Origin: Erythrophleum ivorense
Lineage: Eukaryota; Streptophyta; Magnoliopsida; Fabales; Fabaceae
Direction: 5' to 3'
Assembly (NCBI GenBank): GCA_026724425.1
Contig: JAIUCV010000084.1
Location: 558,001 to 622,000 of the forward strand
DNA length: 64,000 bases
In this document: piece by piece, positions 22,266 to 32,710 of the stretch
Layout of the letters: each line of letters begins with the position of its first letter
How positions within the stretch are numbered: position 1 is the stretch's first letter
The notes under the pieces: generated by a model
Seen by the model: only the letters and a program-made list of their open reading frames with translations
Told to the model about the DNA's origin: nothing
The model's database searches: none
Program-made: the position numbers and the translations under genes

Positions 22266-22916
22266 TAGAGAGGGACAGAGACAACGGAGATTTGTGTGTT
22301 TGAGTGGGAGAGATGACTATTTGTGGTGAATATGAATCGATAAGATTGGAGGATTAAACCGGATCAGATCATATCAAACCGGGAAGCAGTCTCGGTTAAC
22401 AGGAATCAGTCTCGGTCAACAACCACCGCGTTTTTAATATTATCCAGATAGAAGAATTGTGGTGTGATACGTATCTGCAGAAGGAAGTCTTATAATAATC
22501 ATCATTCCAAGATTTGATTCGATACGTTCTCCATTCTCTTCAAACCTTTCAGGTCAAGGTTGTTGACTTTCTCAATCAGGTATCATCGTCCTCTGCTTCC
22601 CATTTTTTTATTCTCCTTTTTAATTTCTCTGCAGATTTCGACTCAATTTGATTGGATCCGTTAATCGCGTCGTATTATGTTGATTTCGATGCTAATTCTA
22701 GTGATTAGGTGTTACGTATTGACTATTATGATTGGTGTTTATTCACCTGGCGATCTGTTTTTATGATATGTTTTGATAAAGTTCTTTTATTTTTAAGATT
22801 AGATACTTTTTGGCTGTGAATTTTGGGATTGTTTAATTGTTTCGGAGAATTTAGAAGATCATATCTGCCTCCGTCTTGATATTCTCTTTGTGAATTAAGC
22901 AGTGTAAGCTTGAATC

Positions 22917-24843
22917 ATGGCCTCTCGAATTGCTAACGATGTGACCGAGGTAAGCTCTACACTTCTTACACTGTTCATTTTCAAAAGTTTGAGGTTTGTT
23001 CCATGTTGATCTTATTTGTTTATTTATGACTCAGTTGATTGGTAACACTCCATTAGTGTACCTGAACAATGTTACTGAAGGATGTGTTGGTCGTGTTGCT
23101 GCTAAGCTCGAGATGATGGAACCATGCTCGAGTGTCAAAGACAGGTTTTTTTGCTTTTTAGTCCATAACTCTGCTGTTTCTTTTTTCGTTTTTGGGGTTC
23201 GGTTTTGTGTAAAGCTTGTATTTTGTTCCTTTGTGCAGGATTGGATTTAGCATGATTAATGATGCAGAAAAGAAGGGTCTTATAAAACCAGGAGAGGTCA
23301 TATCTGATTCTTCAAACCACTATTTTATTTTGGTTGTTTTTATCAGTTGGTTCTGACTTTAGGTTTGTTCTTTTATTTAGAGTGTGCTGATTGAGCCAAC
23401 AAGTGGAAACACCGGAGTTGGGTTAGCATTCACGGCGGCTGCAAAGGGATACAAGCTTATTATCACAATGCCAGCTTCGATGAGTATAGAGAGAAGAATC
23501 ATTCTCCTAGCTTTTGGTGTTGAGTTGATTCTGACTGACCCTGCTAAAGGCATGAAAGGCGCTATCGCAAAGGCCGAAGAGATTCTGGCGAAAACTCCCA
23601 ACGGTTACATGCTCCAACAGTTTAATAACCCTGCCAATCCAAAGGTATGCTTACTAGTTATTAGTAGTGCTTTAGTGAATGTGTATCTGTCTGTTATTGA
23701 ATTTTTTTTACCGTGACAATGCAAGATCCACTATGAGACGACTGGACCTGAGATATGGAAAGGCACTGGTGGAAAAATCGACGGATTTGTCTCTGGGATT
23801 GGTACTGGTGGTACCATAACAGGTGCTGGGAAGTATCTCAAGGAACAGAACCCGGACGTAAAGGTGAGAGAGCTCTTATCTTTTGTCATACAATTTTGGC
23901 TTTGCGAGGTTTCTTATTTTGTTTTCTTCTTCTGTCAGCTGTATGGAGTGGAGCCAGTTGAAAGCGCTATTCTCTCCGGTGGCAAGCCAGGTGATTTGGT
24001 TTCCCCCTCCGTCTATATCCATGTTTCTCGGTTTGCCTTTATTTTTTTGGTTATGTAAGTTGCCTAACACGTGGTGTTTTGCTGAAAATGCCAAGGCCCT
24101 CACAAAATCCAAGGGATAGGTGCTGGTTTTATACCAAGTGTGTTGGATGTTGATCTTATAGATGAAGTTGTTCAAGTAAGAGTACCTTCCAGTTTTTATA
24201 TTACTGACCAAAAACTCAGAGCTACAATTTGTCACATACCTTAACTCCATCTTTCCTGTAACGCTTTCCACAGGTTTCAAGTGATGAATCCATCGATACG
24301 GCAAGACTTCTTGCTCTTAAAGAAGGTCTTCTTGTAAGTGTTTTCACATTTCACAACGACCGAACCATCGTCCAGAGTGACAATTCTCTTATTGGTTCCA
24401 CTGATCTTTGCTTAGATAAGTTGAGACCTTTGTTGATTCAAACCTGAAAAACAAATAAGGATTTCACTAGGATCAGTTGTTTGTAGGTTATCGGGTTTGC
24501 TGCATATTCTCATCTCATAATAAAAACTGGTTTCTAACAAAATCTGAAAAATGGTAGGTGGGAATATCATCTGGTGCAGCAACAGCCGCAGCAATCAAAC
24601 TTGCAAAGAGGCCAGAAAACGCCGGGAAGCTTTTCGTGGTAAGTTATTAGGGCTATGCTATCACACAAATCCAAGAAGCTCTGAAACAAAGAAACAACCA
24701 GCAATCAAACTGAGTCTTTGTATTCTGATTCTGAATTGTTAATGTTACAGGCGGTGTTCCCAAGTTTCGGGGAGAGGTATCTGTCGACTGTACTATTCGA
24801 CGCGACAAGAAAAGAAGCGGAAGCGATGACCTTCGAGGCTTGA
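22917..24843 (+). CDS. OASA1: O-acetylserine (thiol)lyase / cytosolic cysteine synthase A1
   Basis: Ten exons: 22917-22949, 23035-23144, 23239-23296, 23381-23644, 23726-23863, 23939-23990, 24096-24175, 24274-24333, 24558-24638, 24751-24843. The protein has about 322 residues and no transit peptide, hence cytosolic. It is a PLP enzyme making cysteine from O-acetylserine and sulfide; with serine acetyltransferase it forms the cysteine synthase complex. PLP Lys is in PCSSVKDRIGFSM, the substrate loop in EPTSGNTGVGLAF, the phosphate-binding glycines in SGIGTGGTITGAG, and the C-terminal Ser of the PLP pyridine site in VGISSGAATAAAI. It ends FDATRKEAEAMTFEA, the hallmark of Arabidopsis OASA1 (At4g14880). 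Splice sites are consistent and no defects were seen. Confidence 0.96.
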
Positions 24844-25339
24844 ATTGTCTCATCTGAAAATTCACCATTTCTTATTTAGAGACGCCAAAATAAAGAAAGA
24901 TGTTGAGTTTCTCCTACAGAGCATCTTCATCTATAGTTCCAGTGCGTCTTTGCTTCTTTCTGCATCTCTGTGTACGAATAAACAACAAGTAGATTCTGTG
25001 TTTCTGTGTTTCTTTTGTGAACAAAACTCACTTCCTGCTTAATAAATCTGAAATTGATGTGTGTGACGTTTGAGTATCATAGTGTTTCATGATCAGAACT
25101 AAACCAAATCTTTTTCAACACAACCAAAAGTAGAGATTTAAATGAAGGATCTTTCCGAGTTCCAGGCTAAGTATGAGATAAAAGATAAGGAAGAAGAAGA
25201 AGGTAATGTGGCTCAAAGGAGTGATTCTAATCATTCCAATTTCAGAGATTTTATCATCTACGCAAAATCGACAATGTTTCAATTTTCTCATTGCAATCAC
25301 TAAAATTGTACACAAATTTCACTTCTTCAATATACGCAA

Positions 25340-25879
25340 TCAGCTGAAAAAGTCTTGAACACCTTTTCCGATGAACACACGATCGGAGAGTTCAGCCAAA
25401 ATGAAATTAACGGTGAGCAAAACGACGCTAGAACCGGCGATGACACCAAGCACGACGCCTGTCGTTCCGAGAACTTTCTGAAACGCCGGCCACTCAATCT
25501 CCCTCACTTCCTCCGCCACTCCACTCAGAAACTCGTTCTTCCCTTTCTCCTCCTCCGCCGCTTTTCTCTGCTCCATCGCCGCTTTTATCTCTGCTCCTAA
25601 CGCGCTAATCTCCACCTCTTTATCTCCGCTTCCACTATCTGCCGTTGACGGAGTCGCCTCTGACTCGGATTCAGATCCAGCTGTATCACGACTCTGTTCG
25701 ATAGCCTTAGCCACAAGATAATGCGATTTTCTCAGACTACTCGTCGCCGGAGTTCTGATCTCATGGTAAATCGGAAATAATCGACGAGTGGAAGGTAGAG
25801 GTTTCATCGGAAAGGCTGTTTTCCTAAAACTTCTGATTGCTCCGGTGACCGGCGGCGAGAATTGTGCGGCCAGTGACAT
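25340..25879 (-). CDS. SECE1: Chloroplast SecE subunit of the thylakoid Sec translocase
   Basis: Single exon, 179 residues. The transit peptide is about residues 1-55 (MSLAAQFSPPVTGAIRSF), followed by a Glu/Ser-rich linker. The conserved SecE amphipathic segment is EEVREIEWPAFQKVLGTTG, and one membrane span lies near the C terminus (VVLGVIAGSSVVLLTVNFIL). It partners SCY1 in the thylakoid Sec1 channel. It is adjacent to OASA1, as in Arabidopsis (At4g14870). A mutated duplicate lies at 13.9-14.4 kb. Confidence 0.94.
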   Translation of the reverse strand: MSLAAQFSPPVTGAIRSFRKTAFPMKPLPSTRRLFPIYHEIRTPATSSLRKSHYLVAKAIEQSRDTAGSESESEATPSTADSGSGDKEVEISALGAEIKAAMEQRKAAEEEKGKNEFLSGVAEEVREIEWPAFQKVLGTTGVVLGVIAGSSVVLLTVNFILAELSDRVFIGKGVQDFFS

Positions 25880-26098
25880 GTCTCGAATTTGAGAACTTCT
25901 TTCTCGTTGCTATTTGATTTTTCTTAATTTTAGAATTTTGCTCCGTTGAGGATAATTCGCATAAGCGATGATCAGATACAATCATACAACAGATAGTATA
26001 CAGTAGAGTTACTACAATTATGGGCCTTTTTCAGCCCACAGGCCCATTTATTATTTGGTTTAATAAACTAAAAATTTAAAATTTAAATTAAATAGAAA

Positions 26099-26716
26099 CT
26101 AAATCGATTGGGATCGAAAATTCTCCGGCGAAGACGACGACAACGGGAAAAGTAACCAGAGGAGTGTATCGGCGAAAGCAGAGACGATGATTTTGTGAGT
26201 ATGTTTTGGATTTAATGAGAGATAGCAGAATAGTAACTCCTGCAAGTATTCTCTATCGGCGGCGACGTCTCTCGTCAGATCCCTAGCTTCCACCATCTCT
26301 CTCATCGACCGTCCGAAATCTCTGTACGGATCCGGTGACTCAATGTGCTTCGTAATCGCCATTCCGCCGCTTAAAAGCTTCGACACGACGGCGGAATTTT
26401 CGTCGTCTTCGTCCTCGTCGTCATCGTCCGCTCTACGCGGAGAAGCATGCAATCCGTCGCTGGATTTGAATTTGGTGAATGCAGCGGTGGCGGCGGCGAA
26501 GTTATCGGGACGGTTGCCGCGGTAGAGAGGAGAGGAAACAGAGAGGTGATCGTAGAGAGAGTTGAAGTTGTTGATGAAGATTGAGGGAGTGTGATGTTGA
26601 TGATGAGATGGAGGGTTGTGATTCGATACAATAGCCGGAGAAGAAGGAATTGAAGGTGAGAGAGCACCGGAGGGGGAGAAGCAGAGGTGAAGCTTCTTCC
26701 TTAGAAAACTAGACAT
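26099..26716 (-). CDS. OFP11: OVATE family protein (OFP11-like transcriptional repressor)
   Basis: Single exon, 205 residues. The N terminus is basic (MSSFLRKKLHLCFSPSG) with Ser/Pro- and His-rich stretches and an acidic patch (DDDDEDEDDE). The C-terminal OVATE domain is at about 125-192 (KHIESPDPYRDFGRSM, YLQELLFCYLSLNPKHTHKI, VSAFADTLLWLLFP). The family represses transcription and interacts with KNOX/BELL homeodomain and TRM proteins in organ shape. The position next to SECE1 matches At4g14860. A truncated duplicate lies at 14.6-14.9 kb. Confidence 0.93.
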   Translation of the reverse strand: MSSFLRKKLHLCFSPSGALSPSIPSSPAIVSNHNPPSHHQHHTPSIFINNFNSLYDHLSVSSPLYRGNRPDNFAAATAAFTKFKSSDGLHASPRRADDDDEDEDDENSAVVSKLLSGGMAITKHIESPDPYRDFGRSMREMVEARDLTRDVAADREYLQELLFCYLSLNPKHTHKIIVSAFADTLLWLLFPLSSSSPENFRSQSI

Positions 26717-27065
26717 TTTTGGTTGTTAATCAAATTCAAATGTTAATACGGAGGACTGTGATTAGAGGACTTTTTGTTGGCAATGCTTATATATACAACG
26801 TACGTACGAACAATGTGTATTAAGAGGAGGTCACGTAGTGAATGCAATGTCCATAACGCAGCTGGATCCAGTTTTTTTAAAAAAATTATACAATCTTTGA
26901 TATTTTAAATTTGTTTAGAACGCGGATTTATACCAAGTCTTGAACTAGAACGATGATCATATTCGATTCCAAAATGAGATAAGAATTGTTAATAAATATA
27001 TGTTTATGTTTTATTTGTCTTCATTTCGGTTTGAACGGTATGGATAAGCTTATCGGTTTACAAAA

Positions 27066-29443
27066 TTACCAATAATCTCTACAAGAACAAATCCCATCTC
27101 TAAACCGATGAAAGCGGTTATTGTCCCTCACAATGATCTCTCTCTTAACACTCCCAGAGACAAACTTAAAGAAGCTGTGGCAATCTCCACAGATCCTAAG
27201 GTTCTTAGTGATCCTGATGGGAACACCAAGTGGTAGAGCCACCAAGCCAAAAGCTAGAGCCAGTTTCTCACTGTGGTGCGCGACTTCCGCTGCTTTCTCC
27301 TCTTCCTCCAGATCATAAAGCGAGAGTTCCGAGTCAGGCTTGTACCCTGAACCTTCCATTTCGTTCCTCAGTTTGGTCAGCATGTTCTGAATCTCTTTGT
27401 TCATTCTGTGGGATTTGTCCTTGGCTTGAAAGGCATGGACTTGGTTCTTCACCGTGATCCAACTGTACCCGGTTCCTTTCTTGATCCCTACGCCTTTCAT
27501 CTCCACTCTCACGGTGTTGGCTTCCGCCCACCTATCATAGATCGGTTAGATCATAAGTTAACGAAGAGAAAACGAACAGATGGTCCGCAACAGAGTTGTG
27601 CTCAACAGAAGTTTAATATACTCTAAAAAGGACAATCTTTTGCACTGAGTCCACTTCAATCCAAACACTTAAAGGACCAGCCAAACAGAGACTATCCACA
27701 CAGGACGAATCTACCAAGTAGTATCAGCACCAGATTCAAATAAGGCTCATGAAGTCCTAGTTTGCTCTAGTTTAGAATGCATAGTGGGCTTGTATTGAAT
27801 CACTGAGAATATGATTCCAACCTAATAAATGAATAAAAAAATTGAAACTTTTACCTCCCAGCTGCTGCAAACGTATTGGAGAGCAGAACGTGGTTGCCTG
27901 AATCTTTAGGGTCAAGTTTAAAAAGGCTCTCAGCTGCTATTATTCCCAGTTGTGGCTTACTATGCATCCTACAAGCATTCTGAAGTGCACCCCAAACCGA
28001 AATCGTAGGTTGAATTGGCATTTTCTTTATGAGTTCGTAAGCTCGTTCCACCTTTCCCGCTCGCCCCAACAAGTCCACGACGCAGGAATAATGCTCAGCC
28101 CCTGGCTCAATGCCATAACTACTCTTCATCGAATCAAATATCTTCATACCGTTTTCCACATCCCCTGCTCTACTACAAGCGGAAAGCACGGACACAAACG
28201 TCATATAATTTGGCTTTGGACCACATCCATGTGGTGCCATTTCATCAAATAACGCCAATGCCATATCAACCTCACCTTGATGAGCATATCCTCCGATCAG
28301 TGAATTCAAAGTCACTAAATTCTTTTCAGGCATCTCATCAAACGCTTGTTCTGAATCTTCTATGCATCCGCATTTTCCATACATATCAACAAGGGCACTT
28401 CCAACAAAGATAGTCCTCTCAACACAAGCTTTAACAGCATGAGCATGCACCGATCTTCCCAACTCAAGACCTGCCATACCAGCACACGCACTCAGCGTGC
28501 TTGAGATCATAAAATCAGATGTCTCAACAATTTTCTTCCTAGAACGTAAATATAACAGAGACGCCTTCTCATCCTCATGATTCTGCACATACGCAGCCAC
28601 CAACGAACACCAAGAAACCCCATTTTTCGTTCCCATTTCAGCAAAGACAATCTCACTGCGAAGAATCTGTTTACACTTTCCATAGAAATCTATTAACCCA
28701 TTGCACACTGACACATCTCCATCAAACCCATTTCGAAACGCAAGCCCGTGCAATTGTTTTCCTAGATTCAGAAATAACCCATCCGAACATGCATTAAGGA
28801 ATGCGCAAAAAGTTATCGAATTGGGGTTCCCACCAATCTTTCTAAACTCTATAAAGGCTTCAACAGCTTCCTTAGGTCTACCATCCATCACAGAGTTTGA
28901 TATATAAGCATTCCAAGTTTCAAGGTTCCTCTCAGGAATTTCATCGAACATCTTCTGAGCATCGTCCCTGAGCCTAGTCTTGCAATACATATCAAAAGCG
29001 CTACACCCAACGAACACATCAAGTATCCTTCCACACTTCACAGCAAGCGCATGAATCTGCTTCCCAGTGACGGGTAATCGCAGCGAAGCCGAAGCTTTAA
29101 AGGCACAAGGGAAAGTGAAGTCATTTGGGAACACACCTTCCCGTCGCATTTCGAAGAAATCAAACAGTGCGGAGGAGAAATGACCGTTTTGAACAAGTCC
29201 GGAGACAAGGGAAGTCCAAGAGACAACGTTCCGGGCAGGCGTGAGGCGGAGAACGATCCTGGCCGATTCGGGATGGTCGAGTTTTGAGTACATGCTGATG
29301 AGATAGTTTGCGAGAAACGGAGGAGGAGGCGAATCGAGTGTTTTGACGATTCTGGCGTGGACGACGCGACCCAAACGCATGGAACTCGTGGAGATTGCAT
29401 TCTTGAGGAGTAACCCGAGGGCATCCGTGGTGAGGCGGCTCAT
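27066..29443 (-). CDS. MEF11: PPR-DYW organellar RNA editing factor (MEF11/LOI1-like)
   Basis: Two exons on the minus strand, 29443-27855 and 27531-27066, giving 684 residues, equal to the length I recall for Arabidopsis MEF11 (At4g14850). I start at ATG 29443 (MSRLTTDALG) rather than the upstream in-frame GTG. It is an array of P/L/S-type PPR repeats (for example RNVVSWTSLVSGLVQNGHFS, FVGSALVDMYGKCGCIEDSE), then E/E+ motifs and a complete DYW deaminase domain: HSEKLALAFG with the HxE zinc/catalytic site, CGDCH and CSCRDYW. It edits C to U in specific mitochondrial transcripts; Arabidopsis mutants are lovastatin-insensitive. The gene is head-to-head with the At4g14840-like gene. Confidence 0.94.
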
Positions 29444-29790
29444 ACTCACTAACGCCGGCGATAGGTGAGCTCATTGCTCAGGCCGGTGAAACATTGGATG
29501 GCATAATGGTAATTTCAGCTTCTTCGCGAGAAGAACCCAAGTAAAGGGTATAATGGTAATTTGATCCTGCGCTTTTTGAGGCTAAAGAGGAGAGATAAAG
29601 TATGAATCGAGTGATTCTTGTAGATGAGCTTAGATCTTTGCTAAATTCAAGTAAGTCTGTTCTTGATCCCCCAAAGTTCGTACCTTTATACGTTTTTCTC
29701 CAAAAGTTTCTTCAAATCCAACTCTTTATTTATTTATTTGGGTGTTTCTGGATCGCAGGAAACTAAGGTTTTGGGTCTGCTCCGACGGAT
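29444..29790. promoter_or_regulatory. Shared divergent promoter region with an upstream ORF
   Basis: About 350 bases separate the two divergent start codons (MEF11 minus, At4g14840-like plus), so the promoter is bidirectional by geometry. In the plus-strand leader an ATG at 29602 opens a small uORF. If the predicted leader intron (donor gtaagt at about 29652, acceptor gcag just before gaaactaagg at 29759) is removed, it reads 18 codons and stops before the main ATG. This is inference from splice motifs. Confidence 0.5.
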
Positions 29791-31744
29791 ATGGATATCG
29801 ATCAAAATCTTCCACGGTAATTTTTAATTCGTGATATCATTATAACCATCACTTGTGTATAGGGTTTCGATTCTCTGGAAATGGAAGATAATTAGTTTAA
29901 GTGAGACATGCATGATCATTGATCACTTTTGTTTTTGGGTGAATAGATGGAAACTTTTTATATCTCAGTGAATTAACATAACCACATTTGAAACCTGCCA
30001 CAGATTTGATGATGGTGGTGAACCAGTCCCAATCAGTAGCAACCAAGAGACAGAACCAGTCACAGTCGACGACACTTACCAAGAGCAAGACAACTTTTGG
30101 GACAATGCATTATTCAACAGGGAAGAGGATGGTGGTGATGATAATGTGAAAGAAAATGACAAGAGAAGCTCTTTGACTCATGGTGAAAGGGATCTGAACC
30201 AACTCCCGTCGGTTCCGCTTTGTTCTAAAGGTCAAGGTTTGCCGTTTGCGCCTATCGATTACCCGAGCCCCGGTGATGTTTGGACTTGGAGAGTTGGGAA
30301 GAGAGTGACTGCTACTGGGACTCATAAAGATAGGTTTTTGATTCTCCCTGAGAGGCTTAAGACCAAGAACGCTGCACCCAAGTCTTTTGCGAGCAAGAAC
30401 ACTCTTTCTCGTTACCTCCAAACGAATTTCCCTGATTTGGATGTTGATGCATTCTTTGCATCGTTTAGCTGGGATATCCCTGCTTTGATCCAGCCCGCAG
30501 ACAGAGGTAGTAAAAAAATATCTTCCTTCATAAATGATGTTTCATCTTTCTTCTTGTTTTCTGTAGTTGATGCTGCATCTTTGTTTGAAGAGACATCCAA
30601 AGATGAGAATGCTGATGATGGGATTAAAGAAGGATCAACTTCTCGTTACAGCCAGAGGAAGAGAAAACCGATGCAGACACAGACTTATGAAGCTGTTGAA
30701 GAGAAGCCGAAAGCAACTCCGCGAGGTAGCTACAAGAAAAAGAAAGAGAAACAAGTCACTGCTGCTACAACTCCAGCAACCACCAAACAGAAACCATCTT
30801 CGAAACGCTCCACTAGACAGCAACAAGGCGGCAATGTGGTTGACTTGGAAGAAGGAGAAGAGAAGGAACCAGCTGCAACAACGAAAACCGGCAAGAGAAT
30901 GAAGAGACGCAGAGGTAACGTCGCAGCTGCAGAAGAAGAAGACGTTTCCATTCCTCACATCTATGTTTCTCCTATGAACGGTGTCCTCGCGGTCTCTCAC
31001 TCTCCTGTGGATATTAACCCGGAAGAGTTCGACACTTATCTCAACACTCTAGAGAATCTCCTTCAGCAGCAGCCTTCAGAAGCAGGACAACAGGACTCTT
31101 CATCTGTTCCCGTCAACGAGAGCTCTCCAATGAAAGAATACGAGTGGGCGGAAGCTCGGATGAAGCTTTCATCGCTTCTCGACAAAGATTTCTCTTCCTT
31201 GTTCATGTCCAATGAAGCTGCGGAGATAGCAAGCTTGGCAGCAAAACTGAAGAAAGATCCGAGCCTCTCAGCTGAAGAGATAGTGAGGCTGAAGCTCATC
31301 GAAGAGATTCCAACTTTCAGCGAAGTTTTTCAAGAAAACAAAAACGTGATAGTGGAAGCAGATCGGTTCTTCTCTGCTCTCGAGCTCAACAAAGCCAAAG
31401 TCGCATCTCTCAAGTACGAGTACAGCGATTTAAAAGACAAGCTAGGCAATATCCAGACTGAAGTCGATACAAACTCCGAGACAATCCGTCAGATAGACGA
31501 GCAAATCGCTCAGCTTCAAGCTAGACGAACCGAGCTGACCCGTGCCATCAGTAAGAAGGAGAAAGAGAAGGTTGATCTGAGCTATGGTCAGAAGATGGTT
31601 GCGAACTCGATTCCTAAAGTGGTGCAGGAAGTTCAAGCAGCTAACTCCAAGAAACCCGAATGGGAAATGAAGAAAGAGAATGCTCTTAAACGTGAAGCAG
31701 AGATCCTCAATAAATTCTCCTCTCTCAAAGGTTTTTATTTCTAA
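29791..31744 (+). CDS. Unknown acidic/coiled-coil protein, At4g14840-like
   Basis: Exons 29791-29816, 30004-30506, 30567-31744, giving 568 residues. No enzymatic domain recognised. The N-terminal half has a conserved globular stretch (VPLCSKGQGLPFAPIDYPSP, VWTWRVGKRV, DRFLILPERLK). The middle is Lys/Glu-rich and low-complexity (YKKKKEKQ, KRMKRRRG), suggesting nuclear location. The C-terminal ~150 residues form a heptad-rich coiled coil (DKLGNIQTEVDTNSETIRQI, IAQLQARRTELTRAISKK). The second intron is only 60 bases, in frame and stop-free, so retention would add 20 residues (GSKKISSFINDVSSFFLFSV). The uncharacterised plant family fits the gene order between MEF11 and the HSP20-like gene. Confidence 0.88.
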
Positions 31745-31931
31745 AAACCTCTCAAGGTTTGTATTTTGTGTTGCATAAAGGCAAAAACTCTTAAAAGCTA
31801 TTTCAGACTTCATGCCAAATTTCTCTAAGTTATCAAAAAACAGCAATGATCTTTATCTAAAATGGCATTAGATTATATAAAAAGGTCACATTTTTCTGAT
31901 CACATCACATTAGAGACGTAGCCATTTATTA

Positions 31932-32405
31932 TTACTGTACAAGCACGATCCTGTTACTAGTGCCGCCTATACGTTGTTCGAAATCTCTACCGTCGTCTTC
32001 AAATTTAGGCACAGTGACGATCAATTCTCCGTCGCCGTCGCAATCCACCGTCACGAGATCAAGCCTTGTTGATTCCGGTAGCCTGAAACGCCACACGTCA
32101 AGCTCAAGCTCATCAAGAGACAAACCCAGAGACGAAGACCCGTTCGTTCTCACCAGAATCTTCGTCACTCCGGGATGGATCTCCACCACGTAAGCTTTCA
32201 CACCTCCTTCTCCGTCAGTTTCCGCGACGAACCTGAAACAGTCCAACCTCTCTTCGACCGCCACGTCAGCGTCTGACCTCAAAGGAAGCTCTAAGACGCG
32301 GCTGAAGATATGCGGGAGCCGTCGGAGCTTCTTTCCGGGTTCTCGGGTCGGGTGGTGATGGTTCAAGATGTTGTTGCCTTGACAGGGTAAAGCATGGAGT
32401 CTCAT
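31932..32405 (-). CDS. HSP20-like (alpha-crystallin) protein, At4g14830 type
   Basis: Single exon, 157 residues. The C-terminal two thirds have the beta-rich spacing of an alpha-crystallin domain (FRFVAETDGEGGVKAYVVEI, HPGVTKILVRTN, WRFRLPESTRLDLVTVDCDG, GELIVTVPK). The classical sHSP GVLTITVPK is replaced by GELIVTVPK, and the C-terminal I/V-X-I/V tail is only loosely represented, so chaperone activity is uncertain. Its place between the At4g14840-like gene and the PPR gene agrees with Arabidopsis. Confidence 0.82.
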   Translation of the reverse strand: MRLHALPCQGNNILNHHHPTREPGKKLRRLPHIFSRVLELPLRSDADVAVEERLDCFRFVAETDGEGGVKAYVVEIHPGVTKILVRTNGSSSLGLSLDELELDVWRFRLPESTRLDLVTVDCDGDGELIVTVPKFEDDGRDFEQRIGGTSNRIVLVQ

Positions 32406-32710
32406 GGTGTGATTCGTGAGAGTGATAAGGAGCGATTGTGGTCAAAATTTATAGGAGAAAAGAAGAAAGGAATATTGATATAAAAAAAAAAGTGATCGTC
32501 TTTTTTTGTGGGGAATCAAATTTGCAGAAAAGCTACGGCTCTGTAAATTTATCGATTTCTGATCCAACTTTGGGATTAGTATTAGGCAATTGAAATGGAC
32601 GAAATCAAAAGCTGCGATTTTTGAAGAAGTGAAGAGACAGAAACTGAATAGAATGTTCATTTTAATTTACAGAATAACTTCTGTCTACGTGGATTTTAAC
32701 TGATACGCCG

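Noticed and set aside
30110..31300. Minus-strand frames opposite the At4g14840-like gene
   Set aside because: Shadows of a Lys/Glu-rich coding exon.
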